DNA of 64,000 nucleotides from Acidimicrobiaceae bacterium. Lineage in GTDB: Bacteria; Actinomycetota; Acidimicrobiia; Acidimicrobiales; UBA8190. Position numbers and translations under genes: made by a program. The stretch lies in NCBI GenBank assembly GCA_003151475.1, contig PLXQ01000077.1, positions 62,001 through 126,000 on the forward strand, in the 5' to 3' direction. Positions 25,726 to 34,569 of this stretch are shown in pieces. The stretch's first letter is position 1; every line of letters starts with the position of its first letter. The notes below the pieces were generated by a model. It worked only from the letters and a program-made list of their open reading frames with translations. It was not told the origin of the DNA and did no database searches.

Positions 25726-26669
25726 CCCCCTGTTTCCAGCGCTCGGAGGATCTCACTGGCCTGGTCGAAAGCGACTTCCCGCACGACGTACCGTGTGACG
25801 CCCCAGCGCTTCTTGTATCCCCGCAACTGCTGGACGATCTCCTCAGGAGTCCCGATCCAGACGAAGGGCGATGCCAGGATGTCGCTCCCGGAGGCTCCAG
25901 GAATGACCTTTGCGATCTCATGCGCATGGGCCTGAGCATCATCAGTGAACTCCACGTGTTGGACGAGTGCCTCGATACTCGGCGTGCGACCCGTCGCACC
26001 AGCTGCCAAACGGATCAGGTCAAATGTCGAGTCGAGCGTGGTGGCACGCCAATCCACCTCATGGGAGTGCCCGTCCGCCAAGATCCTCCCGAGTCCGGTG
26101 ACTCCCACTATGTCTGCGGCAGTCGCTGCGAATCGGAGAAGGTTCCGCCCATTCCCGCCGATCATGAGCGGGATGGGATCCTGGATCGGCGTCGGTTGCT
26201 TCAGGACCGCCTTCTTGAGCTCGACGTGCACACCGGAAAGAGAAATCTCGTCCCCCGTGAGCAGGAGCCGAACCGCCTCAGCCACTTCGGTGAGACGAGC
26301 AACTCGAAGGCCCGGTGGGGGGATTTCCAGTCCCGCCATCAACCACTCTGCCGGAGTGTGGCCGGCCCCGAGGCCGAGCAGGGCGCGACCATCTGAAAGC
26401 ACATCGAGCGTGGCCACCTCACTGGCGACCGCCAAGGGCTCCCATCGCCCTGCATTGAGGACGCATGTCCCCAGACGGATCCGCTCGGTGACGGTGGCAG
26501 CAGCGGCCAACGCCACGAAGGGAGCGGGTGAAGTGCCTGGATGGTCTGCCACGTACAGCGTGTCGAACCCGCCAGCTTCTGCAGCTTTGGCCAACTCCAG
26601 CCAGCGCGAGGAGTTCTCCAGCTGGCCTTGAACCGAAACCCGAATCACGGATACAACATCACCACACAT
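25722..26669 (-). CDS. LLM class F420-dependent oxidoreductase
   Basis: About 315 residues from ATG 26669; an ATG at 26705 would add 12 residues. The luciferase-like TIM barrel is shown by AKAAEAGGFDTLYVADHPGTS, RIRLGTCVLNAGRW, LDVLSDGRALLGLGAGHTPAEW and IPLMIGGNGRNLLRFAATAADIV. These phrases are typical of actinobacterial F420-dependent members rather than FMN ones. It transfers hydride between reduced F420 and an unknown substrate in the cytoplasm. It is first in a two-gene operon with the metallo-beta-lactamase-fold protein. Confidence 0.9.
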   Translation of the reverse strand: MCGDVVSVIRVSVQGQLENSSRWLELAKAAEAGGFDTLYVADHPGTSPAPFVALAAAATVTERIRLGTCVLNAGRWEPLAVASEVATLDVLSDGRALLGLGAGHTPAEWLMAGLEIPPPGLRVARLTEVAEAVRLLLTGDEISLSGVHVELKKAVLKQPTPIQDPIPLMIGGNGRNLLRFAATAADIVGVTGLGRILADGHSHEVDWRATTLDSTFDLIRLAAGATGRTPSIEALVQHVEFTDDAQAHAHEIAKVIPGASGSDILASPFVWIGTPEEIVQQLRGYKKRWGVTRYVVREVAFDQASEILRALETGG

Positions 26670-26705
26670 GGGAGTAGAGCGCTCGCCCAGTGGAGACCCC
26701 AGCAT

Positions 26706-26976
26706 TACCGGGTGCCCTCGCTGTCGGCTTGGGTCGCGCTATCCCCAGGGCGATCTAAGGAGTGCTTGGTCATTGCGAGCGCTACCAATCGTTCCATCTG
26801 TGCAGCCGAAACAATTGACCGATTCCGGAACCCGACCGGATATATCAGACCACATATATCAGACCACATATATCAGACGGTAGTGTCCCTTCGAGGTCGG
26901 CCGACGTGGGTCAGCTGGGCGTCCCGTACGGGGATCGGTTTATGGATCGCGCGTCACTTACGTGCGCCAGGAACGG
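26706..26976. other. Intergenic region with tandem repeat
   Basis: About 270 bp with no gene. It contains the 14-bp iterated element at 26840-26878 and lies between two transcripts reading away from it and towards it on the minus strand. Confidence 0.4.
26840..26878. repeat. 14-bp tandem repeat (ATATATCAGACCAC)
   Basis: Two exact copies and a third partial copy, about 100 bp downstream of the membrane-protein gene that ends at 26977 and upstream of the LLM gene. It is A/T-rich with an 11-bp core, so it could be an operator or a protein-binding iteron. No protein is identified. Confidence 0.8.
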
Positions 26977-27369
26977 CTAGCCCAAGGCCGTTCGCTTCTT
27001 GCTGAGTAGGACAATCTCTACCACGACTCCGACTGCGGTACCCAGTAGAAGAACGTCGACCAGCAAGAGTGCCATGCGGATGGTCTGGAATGGATCCCAC
27101 ATTTCAGAGTGCAGGACGTGCCAGGAGAGAGGACCAAGGATCAGCAAAACGAGAGCGATGACGGCAAGGAGCGCCCATCCGAGGATGCGGTAGGAGGATA
27201 TCTGTCGGCGCAGCGCGGCCCTGTCGTCATCGGCGGGGGGTCGGGCTTGTTGGCGGATGCCCTCCCAGATAGGGAGTAGCGCTGCGAAATAGGCAAATAC
27301 AAACACGAGTAACAGCGCGGCGAGGGCGCTCACATCGGTGATTTGCGTGTTGAGGTCGTCAGCAATCAT
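26977..27369 (-). CDS. Small membrane protein with two-plus-two helices
   Basis: 130 residues with four hydrophobic segments (VSALAALLLVFVFAYFAALL, then LGWALLAVIALVLLILG and IRMALLLVDVLLLGTAVGVV) and an Arg-rich inner loop. Not recognised. It overlaps the upstream gene by 4 bp, so the pair is one operon. Confidence 0.65.
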   Translation of the reverse strand: MIADDLNTQITDVSALAALLLVFVFAYFAALLPIWEGIRQQARPPADDDRAALRRQISSYRILGWALLAVIALVLLILGPLSWHVLHSEMWDPFQTIRMALLLVDVLLLGTAVGVVVEIVLLSKKRTALG

Positions 27370-27926
27370 TTCTTAGGCTTCGGTCGCTTTTTCATTAGGA
27401 ACGCTTGGCGAACCGCCTGATAAGTCTCTTCGGGGAACTGATAAACCGCTCCCCGGCCAGCCCGAGAGGGATCGGCGAACGATGTCTCGGCTGCTGCATC
27501 GAGGACCCGGTCACGGGCGAATCCGCTGGGCAATTCGACCTCCCATCGGGGGTCTTTCCATGCTGCTGCGTCGAGCACCTCTTGAACGCGGGCGTCCACT
27601 GACGCTCGGAGCTCGATGTCGTAACGCGCAATGGCCGATTCGACGAGTCCTCTAGCTCGACCGGGTGTTTCTTTGAACACGGCAGCGACGATGGCCTGGG
27701 CCTCCGCCAACGTGACCCCAGCCTTGAGAAGTTGATAGGTGCGAAACAGGCGAGCCTCGCGGATGGCACCAGGAACGACTCGGCCAGTGGCCTGCTCGAG
27801 GAACTCGTTGGCGCCTGCGGTAGCAATGGCCTTGGCGATCCGCGCTAAGTCTGCTTTGGCTCCCAATGACGTCTTCAGTCGGGCCTCATCTTGGGAGCTG
27901 AGCGAGATAGTGAGCGCGATATCCAT
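27366..27926 (-). CDS. Hypothetical cytoplasmic helical protein
   Basis: 186 residues without signal or membrane segments. Mostly helical and Ala/Arg-rich (ARIAKAIATAGANEFLEQATG, VTLAEAQAIVAAVFKETPGR), ending in a Lys-rich tail. The helical N terminus with ARLKTSLGAK may bind nucleic acid or a partner. No family recognised. It is the first gene of a two-gene operon with a membrane protein, the layout seen in several phage-exclusion and toxin systems. No motif proves such a role. Confidence 0.6.
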   Translation of the reverse strand: MDIALTISLSSQDEARLKTSLGAKADLARIAKAIATAGANEFLEQATGRVVPGAIREARLFRTYQLLKAGVTLAEAQAIVAAVFKETPGRARGLVESAIARYDIELRASVDARVQEVLDAAAWKDPRWEVELPSGFARDRVLDAAAETSFADPSRAGRGAVYQFPEETYQAVRQAFLMKKRPKPKK

Positions 27927-28734
27927 GTCGTTGCACCTACTCTTTCCGTAGTTCTCCTCAGCTCTCCCGGCCCACGACCACCGAATGAAAGTCTATGCCC
28001 GCGAACGAACCCTGAGCAGGGAGATGCCTCGGGGAGTGAACCTGCGCGCTTTCGACCAGCTTCAGATATCTGGCGTTCTGCGTGTCCGCCGAGAACGTAT
28101 CCGGCAACGGCGTGACAGTAGCGATCGTCGGCCATCGCTTCTCTGCGAGGGGCCGATCTGAGTCAGCCGGCCGTGTGTCCCGTACGGCGATCCTCTGCGG
28201 GCACCCGCAAGACGGTCCGAAGGATGGGCTCGGTTGTGCCGGATGCCGTTGGGATTATGGGACGCCCGAAAGGTCGTCGCCTGGGATCGACAGATCGTCT
28301 CGAATGGCGAACAGGACCTCGTGTCGACCTCGGCGTGGTCGTAGACCGCTTGCAGCTCGTAAAATCGAGGATCGTCCGGGTCGTCGTGGTTGATCTCGTG
28401 ACCCCACTGGAACTCGGAGAGCCCCATCGAAAAGGGCCTGTGACCTGGGGAAACAACAGATTAGACAGAACTATGTTTGAAATGAATCAATCTGGTCGTT
28501 CACCAGGACTTTCGTCTCAGACAGCCCTCTGACCAGGACATGGTTCTAGTCCCCGTATAGTCACCTCTGGGAAGCCCCTCTGGGAGCCTGGGAGCCCTCT
28601 GGGGCTCTGAAGCTCTAGCCGCCTGGCGGGAATCAGACGCTCTTGTCCACAGGGTACTCCGGGCCGCAAATGCACCGTGATCCACGGAACTCCATAGGGT
28701 CAAGCCTTTCGGCATACCAGCCGATTGAGAAGGA
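27927..28734. other. Long gene-poor stretch
   Basis: About 800 bp where no strand gives a convincing protein. One minus-strand frame near 28,320-28,427 reads LSEFQWGHEINHDDPDDPRF, which looks protein-like, but the rest of that frame is Arg-rich nonsense, so at most a remnant survives. GGGAGCC repeats occur near 28,570-28,610. The right end carries the ribosome site of the next gene. Confidence 0.4.
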
Positions 28735-29286
28735 GTGACAGATACCGCTCAGGGTGCGGACGTCAGTCCCGGCGTGGATCCTCCCGGCCGACCGCAGAAG
28801 AACGCAGCGAGCTTCCTCAGGTCCCTTCCCCTCGCTGTTCAGATCGCCCTCGGCATCGTCCTCGCGGCAGGGCTCCTGGCTGGTGTCCATGCCGTCTTCG
28901 CCTCTTCGACGGGTTGCCCAGCGGGCACCTACAAGGATGTGAGCTACCTCACCGGCAACACCTTCTGTGGATCCATCGCACCTACAACGACCAGCGCGGC
29001 GGCACCAGCAACCACGGTTCCTCCTGCCGCCACCCAGGAACAGGCACCTGCTACCACCACGTCGCCTGTCACGGCTCCGACACCGAACTATGTCGACATG
29101 TCAGTGACGGCTGCCGAGAATGCCCCATCGACTGACAACGGCTGGACGGTCTCGGGAGCGAACGAGACGTGCAACGGTGGGGCAACTGACTACGTCGTCT
29201 CGCAGTCACCCTCAGCGGGCACCGTTGAAATGGCGGACGGGTCGGGCGCCTTCGGAAACGTCGAGTTGGTGGGCTCGTGCGGATGA
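28735..29286 (+). CDS. Exported Thr/Pro-rich protein with single membrane helix
   Basis: 183 residues from GTG 28735 directly after a GAGAAGGAG ribosome site. It has a hydrophilic N terminus, one helix (VQIALGIVLAAGLLAGVHAVF), a Thr/Ala/Pro linker and an extracellular globular end with Cys residues (TGCPAGTYKD, FCGSI, NETCNGG, VGSCG) that should form disulfides. No family recognised. It overlaps the next gene by 10 bp. Confidence 0.65.
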   Translation: MTDTAQGADVSPGVDPPGRPQKNAASFLRSLPLAVQIALGIVLAAGLLAGVHAVFASSTGCPAGTYKDVSYLTGNTFCGSIAPTTTSAAAPATTVPPAATQEQAPATTTSPVTAPTPNYVDMSVTAAENAPSTDNGWTVSGANETCNGGATDYVVSQSPSAGTVEMADGSGAFGNVELVGSCG

Positions 29287-29555
29287 AGAGGACCTACCTA
29301 CCGGGCACTAGCGCTGAGACGATCGCTGCCAATGAGAATATGGCCAGAAGAGGAATAGACCGGGAAGTCACCATTCGCATAGCGAAGGTTGGCGGCATCG
29401 TCCTAGCCAGCGTTCTCACGACGGTAGCGGCGATGACCAAGCCCATACTCATCTTCCTGGTGCCGCTCGTCGCTCTGGGTACGAGTTGGGCGTGGATCTG
29501 GATTGCCGAAGGCAGCATCGCCAACAAGTTCAACGGCAAGCGTTTCTTCGACTAG
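29277..29555 (+). CDS. Small two-helix membrane protein
   Basis: 92 residues starting GTG 29277 within the end of the previous gene. Two hydrophobic helices (GGIVLASVLTTVAAM and PILIFLVPLVALGTSWAW) flank a short turn. Probably translationally coupled to the exported protein. Function unknown. Confidence 0.6.
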   Translation: MRMKRTYLPGTSAETIAANENMARRGIDREVTIRIAKVGGIVLASVLTTVAAMTKPILIFLVPLVALGTSWAWIWIAEGSIANKFNGKRFFD

Positions 29556-29578
29556 CAAACGAGGAGAGGAAGCACCCG

Positions 29579-29815
29579 ATGACTGACGACGCGAAGGTCC
29601 AAGCGTCGTTACATGGAAGGGGAACGTAAGCTCAGAGACGAGACGATCCCGTTCTTTCAAGTATTGATCGTGTTCTCGACGCTCTGGCCAAGAGTCAGGT
29701 TACGGAACTGTTCAAAGAGCGTGACCAGGCCACCCCGGGGCGGGAGACTTCGGTGTCACACCTTCCCGATAGCATTGGCACTCACAGTGATAGCACCAAC
29801 GAAGGGAGTGGCCGG
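29579..29815 (+). pseudogene. Small gene interrupted by an in-frame stop
   Basis: ATG 29579 has a good GAGGAGAGG ribosome site. The frame reads 16 codons to a TAA at 29,627, then continues in the same frame with protein-like sequence (IDRVLDALAKSQVTELFKER), then loses character near 29,800. This suggests a small helical protein with a nonsense mutation and a damaged end. A recoded stop is less likely. Confidence 0.35.
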
Positions 29816-29988
29816 TGCCGACGAAGACGACATTTGCGGACGGTTGGGAGAACTGGGACTGGCGGAAGATCATCGCCGTCGCAACCATCGCCGGAACCGT
29901 GGCCAAGATCGCCAAGGGCCGGAAGGTTGGACCCTCGGAGGCGATCGTGGCTGCCACCGCCCTGTGGGGCCTGCTCGGTAAGGGCTGA
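29815..29988 (+). CDS. 57-residue hypothetical protein
   Basis: The GTG at 29815 follows a GAAGGGAG ribosome site at 6 bases' distance. The protein has WENWDWRKIIAVATIAGTVA and then KIAKGRKVGPSEAIVAATA, and ends ALWGLLGKG. Amphipathic and basic, so it may sit on membranes. No family recognised, but it reads cleanly to a stop and is well placed between small membrane genes. Confidence 0.55.
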   Translation: MPTKTTFADGWENWDWRKIIAVATIAGTVAKIAKGRKVGPSEAIVAATALWGLLGKG

Positions 29989-30182
29989 GCCGATGTCTCA
30001 GATCCATCGCCGCCGCCAGTGCCGTACTCACCGTCTATGACGCCACGCTGGTCGTCGGTGGTCCCATTCCTGCGAACGCCGCGGTCATCGCCGTTGTTGA
30101 CTGCTCCGTTGTCGGATTGAAGTTCTATGACGCCTCGGTCGCGAACGGTGTCTCCATAGTCCTGGCAGGTGCCCAACGCTGA
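29985..30182 (+). CDS. Possible 65-residue exported peptide (CTG start)
   Basis: An open frame reads SIAAASAVLTVYDATLVVGG and onward to a stop at 30,182. The only start near the preceding gene is a CTG at 29985 that overlaps its stop (CTGA). Two beta-like YDA motifs recur. If real it is coupled to the upstream gene. A non-standard start makes this uncertain. Confidence 0.35.
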   Translation: MSRCLRSIAAASAVLTVYDATLVVGGPIPANAAVIAVVDCSVVGLKFYDASVANGVSIVLAGAQR

Positions 30183-30258
30183 CCTCACGGTCGTCGTCGA
30201 GTAGCCCGTGAAGATGGGCAGGCCCCGCGAACCCAGCGTCAGGCAATCTAGTTTGAAC

Positions 30259-31716
30259 CTAGCTGGATGACGCCTCCGACCATGTGGCCCCACCGTCGGC
30301 GGTGAGGAAGGCGCCGCCGCCGCTGAGAGATGTGGCGATTCCGACCGCAATGCAGTCTGTGGTCGATGAGCACGACACGTCTGAGAGCTCGTCGATACCC
30401 GAGTCCGTCGGCAAGACTCCCTGGGACCAAGTGGCGCCGCCGTCCGTTGTGTAGATCGCATCAAGGCTGATCGGTTTCGCCTTGTTGTTGAGGTTGCCAC
30501 CCACGGCTACGCAGTCGCTCGCTGATGAGCACGACACGCTTTGGACATCCCCAATGCCACCCTTGGTTCCCCAGGACCAAGACGCGCCGCCGTCCGTCGT
30601 GTAGATCGTCACCCCCGCATAGTCGTCATGAAGTTGGTCATCGTCGTCGTTGCCAACAGCTACACAGTCGCTTATGGACGAACACGAAACGCTGTTCCAG
30701 AGATACGAACCCCAGTTTGTTGGCAGCTTGCCCTTGGACCATCTGACTCCGCCGGTGGTCGTGAATACACCTACGCCCACACAGACCTTGGCTGATGGGC
30801 ACGAAAGTGAATTGCCATCGGGGTTGGCGTTCGTTTTCTCCGACCATGTGGCACCACCATTCGTAGTGGACACTACGTCGCCGTTGTCATCGACCGCTAC
30901 ACAACTCCTTGTCGTCGAACACGACAAGCCCTCCAGGGGATCGAGATTCTTAGGCAGGTTTCCTTCGGACCAGGAGGTACCGCCATTCGTTGTGAAATTG
31001 TAGAAGGCACGACCAAAGTCACCACCGCCGCCGACCGCCATGCAATCGTTCGTAGACGAGCATGACACGTCTGACAACGTCTGCGTAGTGGAAAAGCTGG
31101 TGGCACCTTCGGTCCAAGTGGTACCTCCGTCAATGGTAAAGGCTGCGCCACTACCGACAGCAACGCAATCGGTCGAAGATGGACACGATACGCCCAAGGG
31201 GTCGATACTGCTCACCACCCCGGCACCGCCGGTTGCCCCTACGCTTCCCGTACTCCCAGTGTTCCCGGACCCAGGATTTGGAATCCCTGAGTTCGCGGTG
31301 TTCCCGGACCCGGAGTTCCCTACTACCTTTCCAGGATTTGACGTGGTTGCTACCGCAGTCACAATGACAGAGCACAGGACGACCATCCAGGCGACGCCAA
31401 TCCAGCCAAGAACGATCCCTGCGAGAGCCTGGCTCCGTCCTTGCTTCAGCCCTGGATTCGTGTTGATTCGTCGGCGCGCCTTGTATCCGAAGACCAAGGC
31501 CAAGATCGAGCACAACCCCATGAATAGCCCGACGATACCGAGGACCAAGGACGCGACAGCGAGGCCATCGTTCCGGGTGGATGACCCGTTCGCCGTATGT
31601 GCCGGGGGCGATTGGGTGACGGGGGCTCCGCAGCCCGAGCAGAACGCCGACCCGATCCGAACAGGATGTCGGTTGGGACAGAGCGTGGTTCCCGTTGTCT
31701 CGATCGTGTTCGACAT
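30259..31716 (-). CDS. DUF4190 membrane protein with secreted BNR-like repeat domain
   Basis: About 485 residues from ATG 31716. The N terminus holds a zinc-ribbon (Cys at about 13, 26 and 29). A DUF4190-type segment with two membrane helices (GLAVASLVLGIVGLFMGLC and AGIVLGWIGVAWMVVLC) follows, then a Gly/Ser/Asn/Pro linker. The large outer part is built of about seven repeats of a 45-residue unit with the pattern SCSS..DCVAVG and YTTDGGATWS. This matches BNR/photosystem-assembly-like beta-propeller repeats. Probably a cell-surface protein; ligand unknown. Confidence 0.8.
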   Translation of the reverse strand: MSNTIETTGTTLCPNRHPVRIGSAFCSGCGAPVTQSPPAHTANGSSTRNDGLAVASLVLGIVGLFMGLCSILALVFGYKARRRINTNPGLKQGRSQALAGIVLGWIGVAWMVVLCSVIVTAVATTSNPGKVVGNSGSGNTANSGIPNPGSGNTGSTGSVGATGGAGVVSSIDPLGVSCPSSTDCVAVGSGAAFTIDGGTTWTEGATSFSTTQTLSDVSCSSTNDCMAVGGGGDFGRAFYNFTTNGGTSWSEGNLPKNLDPLEGLSCSTTRSCVAVDDNGDVVSTTNGGATWSEKTNANPDGNSLSCPSAKVCVGVGVFTTTGGVRWSKGKLPTNWGSYLWNSVSCSSISDCVAVGNDDDDQLHDDYAGVTIYTTDGGASWSWGTKGGIGDVQSVSCSSASDCVAVGGNLNNKAKPISLDAIYTTDGGATWSQGVLPTDSGIDELSDVSCSSTTDCIAVGIATSLSGGGAFLTADGGATWSEASSS

Positions 31717-32001
31717 GACTCCCACCGGCTTTGTATTGGTCGGGCAGAACTGCACCATCAGGTCGCTCTGGGTTTAGGGTCGTTGCGGTCCGGAGGGCGC
31801 TGACCAGCAACCGTCGGTGAGGCCGCTCTACCTGACTCAGACTTGTGTGGACCAGTACACCGATCAATTGTCGGCACGGCGACCTGGCAACTTGAGTCGG
31901 ACCTCAAGCTCGGTCAGCCTGTCACCGATGTCTTCGGCAGAAAGTAACGGATTCATCCATCCCACATTTGCCACAACCCTGGCCTTGCTGGAGGACACGA
32001 A
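31717..32001. other. Short intergenic region
   Basis: About 285 bp. A 30-codon minus-strand frame (MNPLLSAEDIGDRLTELEVR, 31873 to about 31,960) is open but too short and unsupported to annotate as a gene. A GGAGG ribosome site for the next gene occurs near 31,990. Confidence 0.35.
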
Positions 32002-32346
32002 ATGACCGAACAAACATCGGATGACCGCTTTGATGATTTTATCGTGGGAATGAGGCAATTGGCCGGTGAAATCACAGAGGAGCGTAATACTGAGTTGGAC
32101 GAAGACCGCTGGAACAAGAAGGAGCGTCAGATCATCGCCTTGGAGAATGCTGCCAACCTGCTTGACGAAGCCCAGACAGAAGCTTGTGGTACGACGCTCA
32201 CGGAGGCTGCTGAGTGCCCCACCACCATGCACCACCGGCGAGCCTTGCGCACCCGTACTGGTGGGTCGGGCTCTACATACTCGTCGTCTTCGCCGAAGAG
32301 GTTGGTCGCCATTCTCTCTGCATCGGCCCGTGCAGACGGTCGATAA
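32002..32346 (+). CDS. Small acidic helical protein
   Basis: 114 residues with a GGAGG ribosome site 8 bases before ATG 32002. The first 60 residues are acidic and helical (DDRFDDFIVGMRQLAGEITE, NKKERQIIALENAANLLDEA). After residue 60 the composition becomes Arg/Ser-rich, so the gene may be extended by frameshift or its natural end may be lost. Function unknown. Confidence 0.45.
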   Translation: MTEQTSDDRFDDFIVGMRQLAGEITEERNTELDEDRWNKKERQIIALENAANLLDEAQTEACGTTLTEAAECPTTMHHRRALRTRTGGSGSTYSSSSPKRLVAILSASARADGR

Positions 32347-32507
32347 AAGCGACGGCCGCACAATGACCGGACGGGTGCGCTCAGGGTGGCGGGGGAAAGG
32401 GGAAGAAGGCTGGTGAGGTGGAAAAATCGGTCTACAGATCCGTCGACCAGGGGCCGATCACCCATTGGTGAATCTAACCGTGCGATGCGCCGGATAGGAG
32501 ACGGCCC

Positions 32508-33515
32508 GTGGTTGAACTCGTCCGATCACGAACGGCGATGGCGTTGGCCATGGGAGGAGCCGCAATCTGGGCCCTCGGTGCCTTGCTCGTGTGTCTGTCC
32601 TCTGCACTGCTGAGCGGTCCTGAAAGTCTCGGCACCGCACAGAACCTTCTCACCGCCAGTTCGTGGCTAAACGTTGTTGCGGGCTTCGCCGCATTGGGGG
32701 CAGCCTGCTACGTCACCTACACGACCTTCCTCAAGCATCTGTGGCCATCGGTTTGGGAACTAGCCGGAGCCTCAGTAGCAACCATGCTCTTCGTCATCGG
32801 TTTGCTGATGGCCGCTACTTCTTCTGACAGCAATTCCGATGCTGGATTGATTGTTTCTGCCGTCGGTCTCGGCGGTTGGGCAGTTCTAGTCCTCGTCAAT
32901 GCAGCGAGACGCGCACTGACCGAGCAGTCGAACGGCGCAGGGGGGCAACGGACCGCCCATCTCTGGTTTGCTACAGCAGGCGCTCTGGTCGCGATCGCTG
33001 TCGCGTATGGGATACCACCCAACGCCTCAGCGAATGATTCGACTGCGCAGATTGTTGACTCGACGATCTGGCTCGTTGGACTAGTAGCTCTGGTATCGGT
33101 ACTATCGGTTGCGCGCCACCGTAGATTGATCTTGACCGAACACTTCTCGGTTCTGATCGGAGGCTTGTCCCTTATAGCCGTGGCAAAGTTGGCCGAGGCG
33201 ATCGCCGCCGGTGTAGTTCCCTCTACGTCGCTCACTTCACTCAGGGTGGGCTTTTCAATTCCCCCATTCATAGGAGCGATCGCATTCGCGACCCTGGCGT
33301 GGGCCGCTCTGTGCCGAGTTGGGGAACTGTCGGCATCGAGCCATCAAGCCATCTCACCGCTTCAAGCCAGTGTCGTCCCGGACACAGCCGCTTCATGGAA
33401 GCCCGATCCTGGCAACGTCCACGAACTGCGCTGGTGGGATGGAACCCGCTGGACGGAGCACGTCTTGGATGCCGGAAGACCGTCAACCGACCCGGCTCAA
33501 GCCAGCCGGGTATGA
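32508..33515 (+). CDS. Multi-pass membrane protein with C-terminal DUF2510
   Basis: 335 residues from GTG 32508 after an AGGAG ribosome site. About eight membrane helices fill residues 10-280. The C-terminal 40 residues form a DUF2510 domain: WKPDPGNVHELRWWDGTRWT with the conserved WWDG and RWTEH. DUF2510 occurs at actinobacterial membrane or cell-surface proteins and likely mediates binding. No transport motif seen. Confidence 0.8.
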   Translation: MVELVRSRTAMALAMGGAAIWALGALLVCLSSALLSGPESLGTAQNLLTASSWLNVVAGFAALGAACYVTYTTFLKHLWPSVWELAGASVATMLFVIGLLMAATSSDSNSDAGLIVSAVGLGGWAVLVLVNAARRALTEQSNGAGGQRTAHLWFATAGALVAIAVAYGIPPNASANDSTAQIVDSTIWLVGLVALVSVLSVARHRRLILTEHFSVLIGGLSLIAVAKLAEAIAAGVVPSTSLTSLRVGFSIPPFIGAIAFATLAWAALCRVGELSASSHQAISPLQASVVPDTAASWKPDPGNVHELRWWDGTRWTEHVLDAGRPSTDPAQASRV

Positions 33516-33921
33516 GAACGTAATTTCACTCCCGAGACGGCCGTCAGAGCGTGGCTTGATCCCCGCGCCCTTGAGGACCCTGCTGCGACCCCGTCAGAGC
33601 CGGTCACGGGCTACACGGGGTGCTGGAGGCGACGAAACGGCTACGGGTACTGAGGTGACTCGGGAAGGGTAGAGGGCCTCAGAGGAAGGGAATTCAGCCA
33701 ACTCTCGACGTTCCTGCGCGTCGGCGTCCCTAGCCAACCGGATGAAGGATCTCACCGCCCGGTTCAGGGCCTCTGGCTCGGCGTTGTCAACCCAGTCACC
33801 GGCCCAGGCTTCGACGAGGTCGGCGTAGCGCCTCGCCTAAGCGCCTCTACCGCCGATGAGGTACGTAGGGACCCGGATTGCTTATAGGAGCACACAGTAG
33901 TTGTAGAGGTAGATTCTGAAA
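33516..33921. other. Gene-free stretch
   Basis: About 400 bp with no convincing gene on either strand and a mixture of GC-rich and plainer sequence. The last part (33,870-33,920) is A/T-richer and likely holds the promoter of the broken gene at 33922. Confidence 0.35.
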
Positions 33922-34390
33922 GTGCCTCGCGTGAGCAAGGAAGAGATCCTCAGTGAGATCCGGCGATGCGCCGCCGAGAATGATGGCGCGCCGCTTGGGA
34001 AAGCACGGTTTGAAGCCGCAACAGAGATCCGTGAGTCAGATTGGAGCGGCCGCTTCTGGACACCATGGGGTCGCGATAGCGGAGGCAGGTTTCAGCCCCA
34101 ACACGCTCAACGCAGCGTTGTCAACAGACAAGATGCTTCGCCAACTTGCCGACTTCGCTAGGCACGTTGGGCATTTCCCAGCCAGTAGCGAACGCCGGAT
34201 GCAGCGGACGTTGGACAACGACTTTCCAAGCCACGGCGTGTGGACTCGATTGGGAAGCAAGGCAGAACTTGTTGCTCGACTGGCGGAGTTCTGTGCGAAC
34301 GATCCGTCATACGCCGACGTTGGATTGATCTGTGCTCCGGGTCAGTTTTCGACCGGCGTTGACAAAGAAGTTGGAACCGTTCGACGATAA
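33922..34390 (+). pseudogene. Frameshifted homing-endonuclease-associated repeat protein
   Basis: The first frame encodes SKEEILSEIRRCAAENDGAP up to SDWSGRFWTPWG. The reading then continues in the next frame as AIAEAGFSPNTLNA and MLRQLADFARHVGHFPASSE to a stop at 34,390. Together this is the two-repeat HTH-like domain found beside GIY-YIG and other homing-type nucleases (consensus SDW-GR-W--WG---EAGF-PN). A one-base loss near 34,068-34,075 breaks it. No nuclease domain follows, so it is also truncated. Relatives bind DNA. Confidence 0.6.
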
Positions 34391-34569
34391 GTCACCGCGA
34401 GGCATGCTTGGAGGCCGCCACCCAAGTCCTCGAACCGTGGCTTGCGGACCGGCTTATCGAGAAATAGCCATACCGGGGCCAACGGGGTGCCCCCATGCCG
34501 TTCTGCAGCAGGCAACTGTCGCGAGCTCGGCGCCCATCGCGGACTCTCACGGTTCCGTATTTGCTCCTC
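34391..34569 (-). pseudogene. Possible integrase N-terminal remnant
   Basis: Directly after the excisionase-like gene and a GCAGGAGG site, the minus strand reads RRSKYGTVRVRDGRRAR. It resembles the N terminus of actinobacterial tyrosine integrases (-KGRYGSVRKLPSGRWQARY-). The similarity ends within about 20 residues and no catalytic part follows. A truncated integrase is plausible but weakly supported. Confidence 0.25.

Noticed and set aside
28062-28427. A 121-codon minus-strand frame
   Set aside because: Its first 35 residues look protein-like, but the remainder is Arg-rich and no family or good ribosome site supports it.
31873-31962. A 30-residue minus-strand frame (MNPLLSAEDIGDRLTELEVR...)
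   Set aside because: It reads well but is very short and has no supporting context; left as an observation only.
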